From the NCBI GenBank assembly GCA_017883355.1, contig JADGNS010000063.1, positions 1-11,070 on the forward strand: a DNA stretch of 11,070 bases, read 5' to 3'. The DNA is from Candidatus Solibacter sp. GTDB lineage: Bacteria > Acidobacteriota > Terriglobia > Bryobacterales > Bryobacteraceae. Position numbers and translations under genes: made by a program. The stretch's first letter is position 1; each line of letters begins with the position of its first letter. The notes under the pieces are model-generated. The model was given only the letters and a program-made list of their open reading frames with translations. It did not search any database and was not told the DNA's origin. Below, piece after piece: positions 1 through 5,724 of this stretch.

Positions 1-326
1 ATTCCGGCCGGCCGCTCTCCCACCAACTGGCGGACCTGCCGGTCACGGTGGTGACGCCCGAGATCCGCTTCGATTGTCCCGACGAGCTCAAGTTCGCCGT
101 GGTCGCCGAGGCCGTCGCCATCCTGCGCGCCCGGCATCAGACCGTGGATGTGGATGGCGTGCGCGTGCTGTTTCCGCATGGTTGGGGCCTGGTGCGGGCG
201 TCCAACACGCAGCCCGTCCTGGTGATGCGCTTTGAAGCCACCACCCCGGAACTGCTCGCCGAATACCGGAGTGAGGTCGAAGCGGTGGTGGAGGCGGCAG
301 TACAGCGTGCGCAAGGCGTGGTTTAG
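1..326 (+). CDS. Phosphohexomutase (phosphomannomutase/phosphoglucomutase family), C-terminal part
   Basis: The reading frame is open from base 3 and ends at TAG 324-326, giving 107 residues of a protein that begins outside the window. The visible part matches domain 4 of the alpha-D-phosphohexomutases, which interconvert sugar 1- and 6-phosphates (mannose, glucose or glucosamine) in the cytoplasm for nucleotide-sugar and envelope synthesis. The key motif is RASNTQP (around bases 210-230), the phosphate-binding loop of this domain, followed by VLVMRFEA and a closing helix, as in the family. The segment DVDGVRVLFPHGWGLVRAS is typical of the bacterial phosphomannomutase/phosphoglucomutase branch. 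The catalytic serine and metal-binding loops lie outside the window, so sugar specificity cannot be decided. A GTG at 48 is an internal codon, not the start. The gene converges with the next one and is unrelated in function to the efflux genes. Confidence 0.85.
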   Translation, partial: SGRPLSHQLADLPVTVVTPEIRFDCPDELKFAVVAEAVAILRARHQTVDVDGVRVLFPHGWGLVRASNTQPVLVMRFEATTPELLAEYRSEVEAVVEAAVQRAQGVV

Positions 327-338
327 GCGCGGAAGATG

Positions 339-355
339 TCCGAGCTGCGCTCGGA
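339..355. other. Short hairpin between convergent genes
   Basis: A 7-bp inverted repeat (tccgagc / gctcgga, loop tgc) lies 12 bases after the phosphohexomutase stop and 25 bases before the stop of the convergent gene. It sits where a bidirectional terminator would be expected, but no T-run follows on either strand. It may therefore be a weak or factor-dependent terminator, or chance in GC-rich DNA. Confidence 0.25.
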
Positions 356-380
356 TTGACAAGGCGGAGATTTATCCCAC

Positions 381-884
381 TTAATTCCGCGGGCCGATGG
401 TTTCGGTGCGCCCGGCCAGCGGCTGGATGGAACCAGCGCCGCAGACGGCGACGCCGTTCTTGGTCAGCGCGTTCAGAAAGTTCAGGAACAGGTGATAGAA
501 CACCTGCTCGGTCAGCGGCTGGTTGCCGGGCAGGCGGAAGGTGGCGGGCAGTTCCTTGCAGATCGAGAGCCGCACGGCGTGAAGCTGCGCCTTGCCGGAG
601 CGATCGCGCTTGTTGCCTAGCGTCATCGGGGTTTGCATGATGCTTCCGGTGCGCCCGTCGACGTAGAACTGGCAGCGCGAGAACCAGCCGAGATTGGCCG
701 GGTCGGCCGCATCGAAGAGCAATAATGGGCCCTCGCGCACCGGGGCGCTCAAGTCGAGATGGATGGTCCGGGGCGAGTCTTTAACCCGGGTTTCGAACCC
801 GGCCTGCCGCGCAATACTGGCCACCATCTCCGGCTGGAGTTCGAGATAGATAAACTTGTGCTGCCCCGCCTGGAGTACCTGCAT
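381..884 (-). CDS. Hypothetical protein, 167 residues
   Basis: I do not recognise the family. The protein is soluble in appearance, with no signal peptide or membrane segment. An N-terminal stretch (about 1-60) mixes beta and alpha character. A middle part has many hydrophobic and aromatic positions (LLLFDAADPANLGWFSRCQF, about 57-76). The C-terminal half contains a helix-like FYHLFLNFLNAL (about 127-138) and two of the three cysteines. I chose ATG 884 (MQVLQAGQHKF) because a TACAAT hexamer (901-896) lies just upstream. An in-frame GTG at 932 would add 16 residues rich in Pro and Arg, which look like untranslated leader. There is no good Shine-Dalgarno sequence before either start. The gene is downstream of the efflux operon on the same strand but separated from it by the large inverted repeat, so it is probably transcribed on its own. 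Coding status is supported by a long frame with balanced composition. Confidence 0.6.
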   Translation of the reverse strand: MQVLQAGQHKFIYLELQPEMVASIARQAGFETRVKDSPRTIHLDLSAPVREGPLLLFDAADPANLGWFSRCQFYVDGRTGSIMQTPMTLGNKRDRSGKAQLHAVRLSICKELPATFRLPGNQPLTEQVFYHLFLNFLNALTKNGVAVCGAGSIQPLAGRTETIGPRN

Positions 885-895
885 GACGAAGGGCC

Positions 896-901
896 ATTGT
901 A
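896..901 (-). promoter_or_regulatory. Possible -10 element (TACAAT) for the hypothetical gene
   Basis: Read on the minus strand, TACAAT ends 11 bases before ATG 884 and differs from the sigma-70 consensus TATAAT at one position. A start about 7 bases downstream would give a leader of only a few bases, which fits the absence of a Shine-Dalgarno sequence. No convincing TTGACA-like -35 is seen 17 bases upstream, where the minus strand reads TCCTCC. The call is therefore weak. Confidence 0.25.
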
Positions 902-933
902 GCGCAGGCGCACGGCGCGGAGGACCGGACACC

Positions 934-1004
934 GGGGACAGACGAGACTGACATGAATTTCCGGCAAAAGGCGCCGGAAATTCATGTCAGTCTCGTCTGT
1001 CCCC
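934..1004. repeat. Perfect 32-bp inverted repeat (REP/MITE-like palindrome)
   Basis: The left arm (934-965) starts ggggacagacgagactgaca and the right arm (973-1004) is its exact reverse complement. They are separated by a 7-base spacer, aaaaggc. Pairing stops cleanly at both outer ends (c933 against t1005), and I see no flanking direct repeat that would mark a target-site duplication. A stem of 32 uninterrupted pairs is far beyond chance. No T-run follows on either strand, so it is not a classic intrinsic terminator, although the transcript would fold into a stable rod. Size and position between genes resemble REP/MITE elements mobilised by IS200-like (Y1) transposases, but no transposase is in the window. 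The right arm overlaps the last codons of ABC ATPase 2. Confidence 0.85.
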
Positions 1005-1685
1005 TTGGCTGCCTTGGCTGGCTCCGCTCACCACCCAGCCATCGGCCAGTTGGATGACGCGATTGCCGTAAGCCGCATTGTCCACCGAATGGGTCACCTG
1101 CACGATGGTGGTGCCCTCGTCGTTCAATTTCTTGAACAGCTCCATGATCTCCTTGCCCTGGCTGGAGTGCAGATTGCCGGTGGGCTCGTCCGCCAGAATC
1201 AGCTTGGGATGGGCGATGACGGCGCGCGCCACGGCTACCAGTTGCTGCTGGCCGCCGGAAAGCTGGCTAGGATAGAGGTCGCGCTTGCCGACGATGTGGA
1301 AGCGGTCCAGCGTGTCGCACACCATGGACGCGCGTTCGCTGCCCTTCACGTTGCGGTACGAGAGCGGAATGTCGAGGTTCTCGTACACCGTCAGGTTATC
1401 GATCAGGTGGTAGCTCTGAAACACGAAGCCGATGTATTTCTTGTTCAGCTCGACGCGGTCCTTGGGCTTCATGCGGTGAACCAACTGGCCGACGAACTCA
1501 AATTCCCCGGTCCAGGCGCCATCCAGCATTCCGAGGATGCTCAACAGGGTGGACTTCCCCGCCCCGGACGGACCCATAATGGTGACGAACTCACCTTCCT
1601 TGATTTCCACGTTGACGCGGCGCAGCACATAGCTTCTGCCGTAGCCGCCTTCGTAAAACTTCTCCAGATTGCGCAGTATGATCAT
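987..1685 (-). CDS. ABC transporter ATP-binding protein (ATPase 2, partner of the ADOP permease?)
   Basis: A 232-residue cytoplasmic ATPase of the MacB/LolD/FtsE class that would power the permease encoded just upstream. Walker A is GPSGAGKST (38-46), the Q-loop is Q90 in FVFQSYHLID, the signature is LSGGQ (142-146), Walker B is LILADE (162-167) with catalytic E167, and the switch histidine is H199 in VTHS. Two departures stand out. The D-loop reads GNLHSS, with His173 where Asp is usual, and the residue after LSGGQQQ is Leu rather than the usual Arg. All residues needed for ATP hydrolysis are otherwise present. ATG 1685 is favoured by AGGA nearby and by the family-typical start MIILRNLEKF. 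It lies 8 bases after the permease stop. The last 13 residues (GASQGSQGDRRD region) extend past the usual family end. They come from a 9-bp tandem duplication and the inverted repeat, which also supplies the stop codon. Confidence 0.93.
   Translation of the reverse strand: MIILRNLEKFYEGGYGRSYVLRRVNVEIKEGEFVTIMGPSGAGKSTLLSILGMLDGAWTGEFEFVGQLVHRMKPKDRVELNKKYIGFVFQSYHLIDNLTVYENLDIPLSYRNVKGSERASMVCDTLDRFHIVGKRDLYPSQLSGGQQQLVAVARAVIAHPKLILADEPTGNLHSSQGKEIMELFKKLNDEGTTIVQVTHSVDNAAYGNRVIQLADGWVVSGASQGSQGDRRD
1003..1020. repeat. Tandem duplication of a 9-bp unit (ccttggctg x2)
   Basis: Two exact copies, 1003-1011 and 1012-1020, abut the right arm of the inverted repeat and overlap it by two bases. 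On the minus strand they encode the repeated SQG in SQGSQG near the C-terminus of ABC ATPase 2. A short duplication at the edge of the palindrome is consistent with replication slippage or an insertion scar, but cannot be told from chance. Confidence 0.5.
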
Positions 1686-1691
1686 GAGTTT

Positions 1692-1696
1692 TCCTA
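1692..1696 (-). promoter_or_regulatory. Ribosome binding site of ATPase 2, overlapping the permease stop
   Basis: The minus strand reads TAGGAAAACTC before ATG 1685. The TAG is the stop codon of the ADOP permease (1696-1694), and the AGGA built on it is the likely Shine-Dalgarno, 6 to 7 bases from the ATG. This overlap suggests translational coupling of permease and ATPase and decides the ATPase start. Confidence 0.6.
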
Positions 1697-4114
1697 TTCG
1701 TGCCGCAGGGCGATGACCGGATCCCGCAGCATCGCCCGGCGCGAGGGTATGTAGCTGGCCCCCAGCGCCACGATTGCCAGTAAAATCGAAACCGCCGTAT
1801 AAGTCCAGACATCGGTCGGATTGACGCCGAAGAGCATGGTGCCCATCCAACGCGTCAACACACTGGCCCCGAGCAGGCCGGCCCCAATGCCATAGACGGC
1901 CAGGCGCGCGCCTTGTCCCAGAATCATCCGGCGCACGTCCTGGGGTTGCGCCCCGAGTGCCATACGGATGCCGATCTCGTTGGTGCGCTGGCTGACGTCG
2001 TAGGAGATGACCCCGTAGATGCCGACGGCGGCCAACAGGAACGCCGCCCCCGCGAAACTCACCAGAAGCACGGTGTTGAAGCGCGCTCCGGCCACCGCCA
2101 GATTGACCACTTCTTCCATGGTTCGAACATCCGCCACCGGCTGGTCCGGGTCCAATTGACGCACTTCGCGGGTCACGGCCGAGGCCAGCGCCAGCGGCGG
2201 CCCGACGGTGCGGACGGCCAGCGTCGCCGATGGCGTAGGCCTCTGGGCGTACGGATGATAGATGGCGGGCCAGTCCTGGCCATCCATGCGGTCGGCCTTC
2301 ACGTCGGCGACGACGCCCACGATTTCCGCCACGCGCCCGGCGATCTGGTCGACCGCGATGCGCCCGCCGACGGCGCTCGCACCCGGCCAGAAGCGCCGCG
2401 CCAGCGTCTGGTTCACCACGATCACCGGCGGCGAGAGGGCGGTATCCGAATCGGCCAAGACCCGCCCAGCCAGCAGAGGAATCCGCATGACTCCGAAATA
2501 CGCGGGCGTGACCGAGCGCGAAAGCCCTATCGGCCGCTGTCCCGCTTCCGGAGCGGGGCGTCCCTGCACGGCGAAACTGGTGCCCTGACCGAAACCGGTG
2601 AGGGGCAGAACGTTGACCGCGCCCACCGCGCGCACGCCGGGCAGGGAGGCGATACGCTCCGACAATTGCTGGAAGAAGGCGATCCGCCGGTCCAGCGCGG
2701 CATTGCGTCCGGACAGCGGGATGCGGACGGTCAGCACCCCTGCCGGCTGGAACCCCGGGTCCACGCCGCGCAGCCGGATGAAGCTCCGCATCAGCAGGCC
2801 CGCGCCGATCAGCACCACCACCGCCAGCGCCACCTCCGCGATCGCCAGGATATTGCGCAAGCGGCGTCCGGCGCGTCCGGCGGTGCCGCTGCGGCCGCCT
2901 TCGTTCAACGCGGCGCTGAGGTTGGTTCCCGAGCCATGCAGGGCGGGCGCCAGACCGAACAGAATCCCGGTCCCGAGCGAAACCGCCAGGGCGAACTCGA
3001 ACAGCCGGCGATCGAGGGCCACCAGCGCCAGACGCGGCACGCTGGCCGGCCCGGCGTGGGCCAAAATGTAGATCGCCCCCGCGGCCAGCAACAAGCCCAA
3101 CGCGCCGCCTCCCAGGGCCAACACGAGGCTTTCGGTGAGCAATTGCGCGACGATGCGCCCGCGGCCCGCTCCCAGGGCGCAACGCAGCGCCATCTCTTTG
3201 CGGCGCGTGGCGCCGCGCGCCAGTAGCAGGTTGGCCACATTCACGCATGCCATCAGCAGCAGGCATCCCACGGCGGCCATCAGCACCCAAAGCGCCCGCC
3301 GCACGCCGCCCACCAGTTCGTCTTCCAGTTCGAATGCCGAGGGACGCCAGCCCCGATCCAGCGCCGGCAGCGACTGGTCCATCTCCGCGCCCAGGGAATC
3401 GAGTTCGGCGCGCACCTGCTCGAGCGGGGCGCGGCGGCGCGCAATCACGGTGAGGAATCGGCCGTTGTTGGTGCGTGCATCGGCGGGATTCAGGTCCAGC
3501 GGAATGAATACATCGACCCCGGCCGTCATCACCGCGAAATCCGGCGGCAAGACCCCCACCACCGTGTAGGGCTGGTCGCGCAGCCGGATCGTCTTACCCG
3601 CGATTCCCGGGTCGCCGGCAAAGCGGCGTTGCCACAACGAGTAGCTCAGCATCGCAACGCCGGTGCGCCCGGGCTGATCTTCCCCGGGACGGAACGTACG
3701 CCCCACTTTGGGCTGCACACCGAGCAGCGGGAACAGACTGGCCGTGACGCGCTCCGCCTTGAGTTCCTCCGGGTCAATGTGCCCGTTGGGACCGCCGGTG
3801 AGGTTTACCCGCACGTTCTCCTGCAATGCCGCCATCTGCTCCACGGAGCGGATCCGCTCTTGCCACGCCAGGAAATTGGTCGGCGCGACGTACAGTTTAT
3901 AGCCATTCTGCGAGGGGTTCTTCTCCCAAATCACCAGCAGGCGCTCCGCCTCGCGAAACGGCAACGGCTTGAGCAGCACCGTGTCCACAACGCTGAAGAT
4001 GGCAGTGGCGGCGCCCATTCCGAGCGCCAGGGTAAGCAGCGCAACGGTGGTGAACGCCGGCGCTTTGGCCAACCTGCGGACCCCATACCGCACATCCTGC
4101 CCGGAAAAGTGCAT
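1694..4114 (-). CDS. ADOP-type duplicated MacB/FtsX permease, 806 residues
   Basis: An inner-membrane protein with the full MacB periplasmic core plus FtsX module present twice. Transmembrane segments are visible at about 21-45, 274-299, 324-351, 370-392, 421-443, 679-704, 734-753 and 770-790. Large periplasmic domains lie between segments 1-2 and 5-6. The coupling-type motif occurs in both halves, as RKEMALRCALGA (305-316) and TNEIGIRMALGA (711-722). The second half opens with NILAIAEVALAVVVLIGAGL, standard for this family. The length matches the usual 800-900 residues and the frame is intact. ADOP proteins are named orphan because many lack a neighbouring ATPase, but here one follows 8 bases downstream. 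The start at ATG 4114 (MHFSGQDVRYGVRRLAKAPAF) fits the family N-terminus, although the Shine-Dalgarno (ACAGG) is weak. The function is presumably mechanotransmission or export as in MacB; the substrate is unknown. Confidence 0.93.
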   Translation of the reverse strand: MHFSGQDVRYGVRRLAKAPAFTTVALLTLALGMGAATAIFSVVDTVLLKPLPFREAERLLVIWEKNPSQNGYKLYVAPTNFLAWQERIRSVEQMAALQENVRVNLTGGPNGHIDPEELKAERVTASLFPLLGVQPKVGRTFRPGEDQPGRTGVAMLSYSLWQRRFAGDPGIAGKTIRLRDQPYTVVGVLPPDFAVMTAGVDVFIPLDLNPADARTNNGRFLTVIARRRAPLEQVRAELDSLGAEMDQSLPALDRGWRPSAFELEDELVGGVRRALWVLMAAVGCLLLMACVNVANLLLARGATRRKEMALRCALGAGRGRIVAQLLTESLVLALGGGALGLLLAAGAIYILAHAGPASVPRLALVALDRRLFEFALAVSLGTGILFGLAPALHGSGTNLSAALNEGGRSGTAGRAGRRLRNILAIAEVALAVVVLIGAGLLMRSFIRLRGVDPGFQPAGVLTVRIPLSGRNAALDRRIAFFQQLSERIASLPGVRAVGAVNVLPLTGFGQGTSFAVQGRPAPEAGQRPIGLSRSVTPAYFGVMRIPLLAGRVLADSDTALSPPVIVVNQTLARRFWPGASAVGGRIAVDQIAGRVAEIVGVVADVKADRMDGQDWPAIYHPYAQRPTPSATLAVRTVGPPLALASAVTREVRQLDPDQPVADVRTMEEVVNLAVAGARFNTVLLVSFAGAAFLLAAVGIYGVISYDVSQRTNEIGIRMALGAQPQDVRRMILGQGARLAVYGIGAGLLGASVLTRWMGTMLFGVNPTDVWTYTAVSILLAIVALGASYIPSRRAMLRDPVIALRHE

Positions 4115-4165
4115 GGCCTGTCAGGTTAGCAGAAAGCGTACTGGCAGGGCTAGACCCCGGGGAAC

Positions 4166-4948
4166 TTACGAAATCGAGGGCAACGCGCGCGGGTTCCAGC
4201 GGGAGTGGATCGAAATCCCGCCGTTGACGTTGTGCACACGAATCTGCGTGCCGCCGCCGTTGACCGCGGCTTCCAGACGGTGGCCGCCCGGGGCCCTCCA
4301 GGCGCGTCCGAAATCGGCATCGATCCCGCCGCTGAGGTTGTGCGCGCTCACGTTGGCGCCGGCGCCGGAAGGCAGCGAAACCTTGATCGGCCCGTTGACC
4401 GAACTGAGCGAGATCGGGTGGCACTTGCTGATTCGTTGGAAGGCGGCATCCAGAAAACCGTTCACCGTGGAAAGTTCCACCTGGCCTGCCATTCTCTCGG
4501 CCCTGATGCTGCCGTTCACGGAGGATGCCTTCACCGGGCCGCTCATGCCGCTGAGGGACAGCCCGCCGTTGACCAGCTTCACGTTTTCCAGATTGGCGCC
4601 GCGCGGTACCTTGATGTGGTACTCCACGCTGGCCGGGTGCTCGGCATCCCCACCCGTATACTGGGTGCGAATCGAGACCATGCCCGCCGAGGTGTCCACC
4701 ACGATCTGGGCGTCGTTGAGACGGCCGGCATCGGTGGAATGCTTGGTGGCCTCCACCAGCACCTCGTCGCGGTCCCAAGCGGTGATCTGCACGTCGCCGT
4801 AAAGGTTTTGAATCGCCACGCGCCCGTTAGGCGCTAGCGCGTAGCTGGCGCGAAAGTCCGCCCGCGGCATCCCGATCGACGTGGCGTGCAAACCGCCGGC
4901 GGCCAGGGCCAGCAGCAGTACACTCGTTGCCCGAAGTCTTGCAGTCAT
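4166..4948 (-). CDS. Exported DUF4097-like beta-repeat protein
   Basis: A 260-residue protein with a signal peptide (MTARLRATSVLLLALAAGGL, cleavage likely after HA at about 22), so it acts in the periplasm or envelope. The mature part is built from short beta-strand repeats of about 20-24 residues, marked by a recurring V/L-N/S-G turn: LVNGGLSLSG (125-134), SSVNGSIRAE, STVNGFLDAA, SSVNGPIKVS, HNLSGGIDAD, AAVNGG and HNVNGGISIH (239-248). This is the pattern of DUF4097/DUF2807-type putative adhesins, which fold as a right-handed beta-solenoid. The molecular role of the family is not established. ATG 4948 is set by the strong ribosome binding site and the signal peptide; longer in-frame starts up to 5107 run back into the ATPase 1 gene. 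It lies 34 bases after ATPase 1 and 51 bases before the ADOP gene. That 51-base gap holds nothing recognisable except a small ccccgggg palindrome (4155-4162). A single cysteine (C176) is present. Confidence 0.85.
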   Translation of the reverse strand: MTARLRATSVLLLALAAGGLHATSIGMPRADFRASYALAPNGRVAIQNLYGDVQITAWDRDEVLVEATKHSTDAGRLNDAQIVVDTSAGMVSIRTQYTGGDAEHPASVEYHIKVPRGANLENVKLVNGGLSLSGMSGPVKASSVNGSIRAERMAGQVELSTVNGFLDAAFQRISKCHPISLSSVNGPIKVSLPSGAGANVSAHNLSGGIDADFGRAWRAPGGHRLEAAVNGGGTQIRVHNVNGGISIHSRWNPRALPSIS

Positions 4949-4950
4949 CG

Positions 4951-4960
4951 CCCCCCCTTC
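4951..4960 (-). promoter_or_regulatory. Ribosome binding site of the DUF4097-like gene
   Basis: The minus strand reads GAAGGGGGGG, two bases before ATG 4948. It is a strong purine run able to pair with the 16S rRNA tail in several registers, and it fixes the start against the upstream in-frame ATGs. Confidence 0.6.
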
Positions 4961-4982
4961 ATTCGGCGCCGGAATGCGCCGC

Positions 4983-5696
4983 TCAGTGCTTGGCCGATTC
5001 GATGTTCTCTTCCACAACCCGGCCATCGAACAGCCGTACCTGGCGGTCCGCGAAGTCGGCATATCGCGGATCGTGCGTAACCATACAGATGGTGGACCCG
5101 GCGGCATGCAACTCGCGGAGCAGGCTCATTACCGCCTCGCCGTTAGCCGAATCGAGGTTCCCGGTGGGCTCGTCGGCCAGCAGGATCAGCGGATCGCCGC
5201 TCAAGGCGCGAGCCACGGCCACGCGCTGCTGCTGGCCGCCCGAAAGTTGCGACGGGTAGTGCTTCATGCGGTGGCTCATGCCGACGCGCTCCAGCGCCTC
5301 CTGCACGCGCCGTTTGCGCTCCGCGCCCGGCATGCCGCGGTAAGTCAGCGGCAGTTCCACGTTCTCGTACACGGTAAGATCGCCGATCAGGTTGAAGGCC
5401 TGGAAGATAAAGCCGATTTCGCGGTTGCGGATGCGCGCCCGCTCGCTCAGCTTGAGGCCGGTAACCGGCTTCCCGTTCAGATAGTAAGTGCCGTCCGTCG
5501 GCGTATCCAGCAGCCCGAGGATGGCGAGCAGGGTCGATTTTCCGCAGCCGGAAGGACCGGAAATCGAAAGGTATTCCCCTTTCTTTACGTCGAAGTGAAC
5601 GCTCTGCAGGGCGTGAGTCTCCACTTCATCGGTCACGAAAACCTTGCTCACGGCGTCCAGTCTAATCAGCGGTTGCGAGCCGTTTTCCATTGTCAT
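4983..5696 (-). CDS. ABC transporter ATP-binding protein (ATPase 1, MacB/LolD class)
   Basis: A 237-residue cytoplasmic ATPase that energises a MacB-type permease. Walker A is GPSGCGKST (47-55), the Q-loop is Q99 in FIFQAFNLIG, the signature is LSGGQQQRVAVARAL (151-165), Walker B is ILLADE (171-176) with E176, the D-loop is the normal GNLDSANG, and the switch histidine is H208 in VTHD. All catalytic positions are present, unlike the altered D-loop of ATPase 2. The start is ATG 5696, preceded by AAAAGGGG (5707-5700). A second ATG at 5690 sits at a better distance from that site (9 bases instead of 3) and could be the real start, two codons shorter. The gene follows adaptor 2 by 28 bases and precedes the DUF4097-like gene by 34. 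No permease is directly adjacent, so its partner is inferred: most simply the 417-residue permease of the same operon, otherwise the ADOP permease. Confidence 0.94.
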   Translation of the reverse strand: MTMENGSQPLIRLDAVSKVFVTDEVETHALQSVHFDVKKGEYLSISGPSGCGKSTLLAILGLLDTPTDGTYYLNGKPVTGLKLSERARIRNREIGFIFQAFNLIGDLTVYENVELPLTYRGMPGAERKRRVQEALERVGMSHRMKHYPSQLSGGQQQRVAVARALSGDPLILLADEPTGNLDSANGEAVMSLLRELHAAGSTICMVTHDPRYADFADRQVRLFDGRVVEENIESAKH

Positions 5697-5724
5697 TTAC
5701 CCCTTTTACGAAACTCGAGAAACG

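Noticed and set aside
339..355. Intrinsic terminator between the convergent genes
   Set aside because: The hairpin is short and has no T-run on either side. It is listed only as a small hairpin.
984..1754. Plus-strand open frame of 256 codons opposite ATPase 2
   Set aside because: It is a mirror of the conserved ATPase codons and contains no recognisable domain or ribosome binding site.
1913..3226. A 437-codon plus-strand open frame opposite the ADOP gene
   Set aside because: Composition is dominated by Arg, Gln, His and Gly with no motif. Such antisense frames are common opposite GC-rich coding DNA.
1686..3290. A 767-residue minus-strand frame that would fuse a long N-terminal region to ABC ATPase 2
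   Set aside because: Only the last 232 residues look like protein. The rest is Arg/Gly/Ala-rich out-of-frame translation of the ADOP gene, whose own frame carries the permease motifs. This is not a fusion.
4949..5107. N-terminal extension of the DUF4097-like protein
   Set aside because: It overlaps the ATPase 1 coding region, and would bury the clear signal peptide and strong ribosome binding site at ATG 4948.
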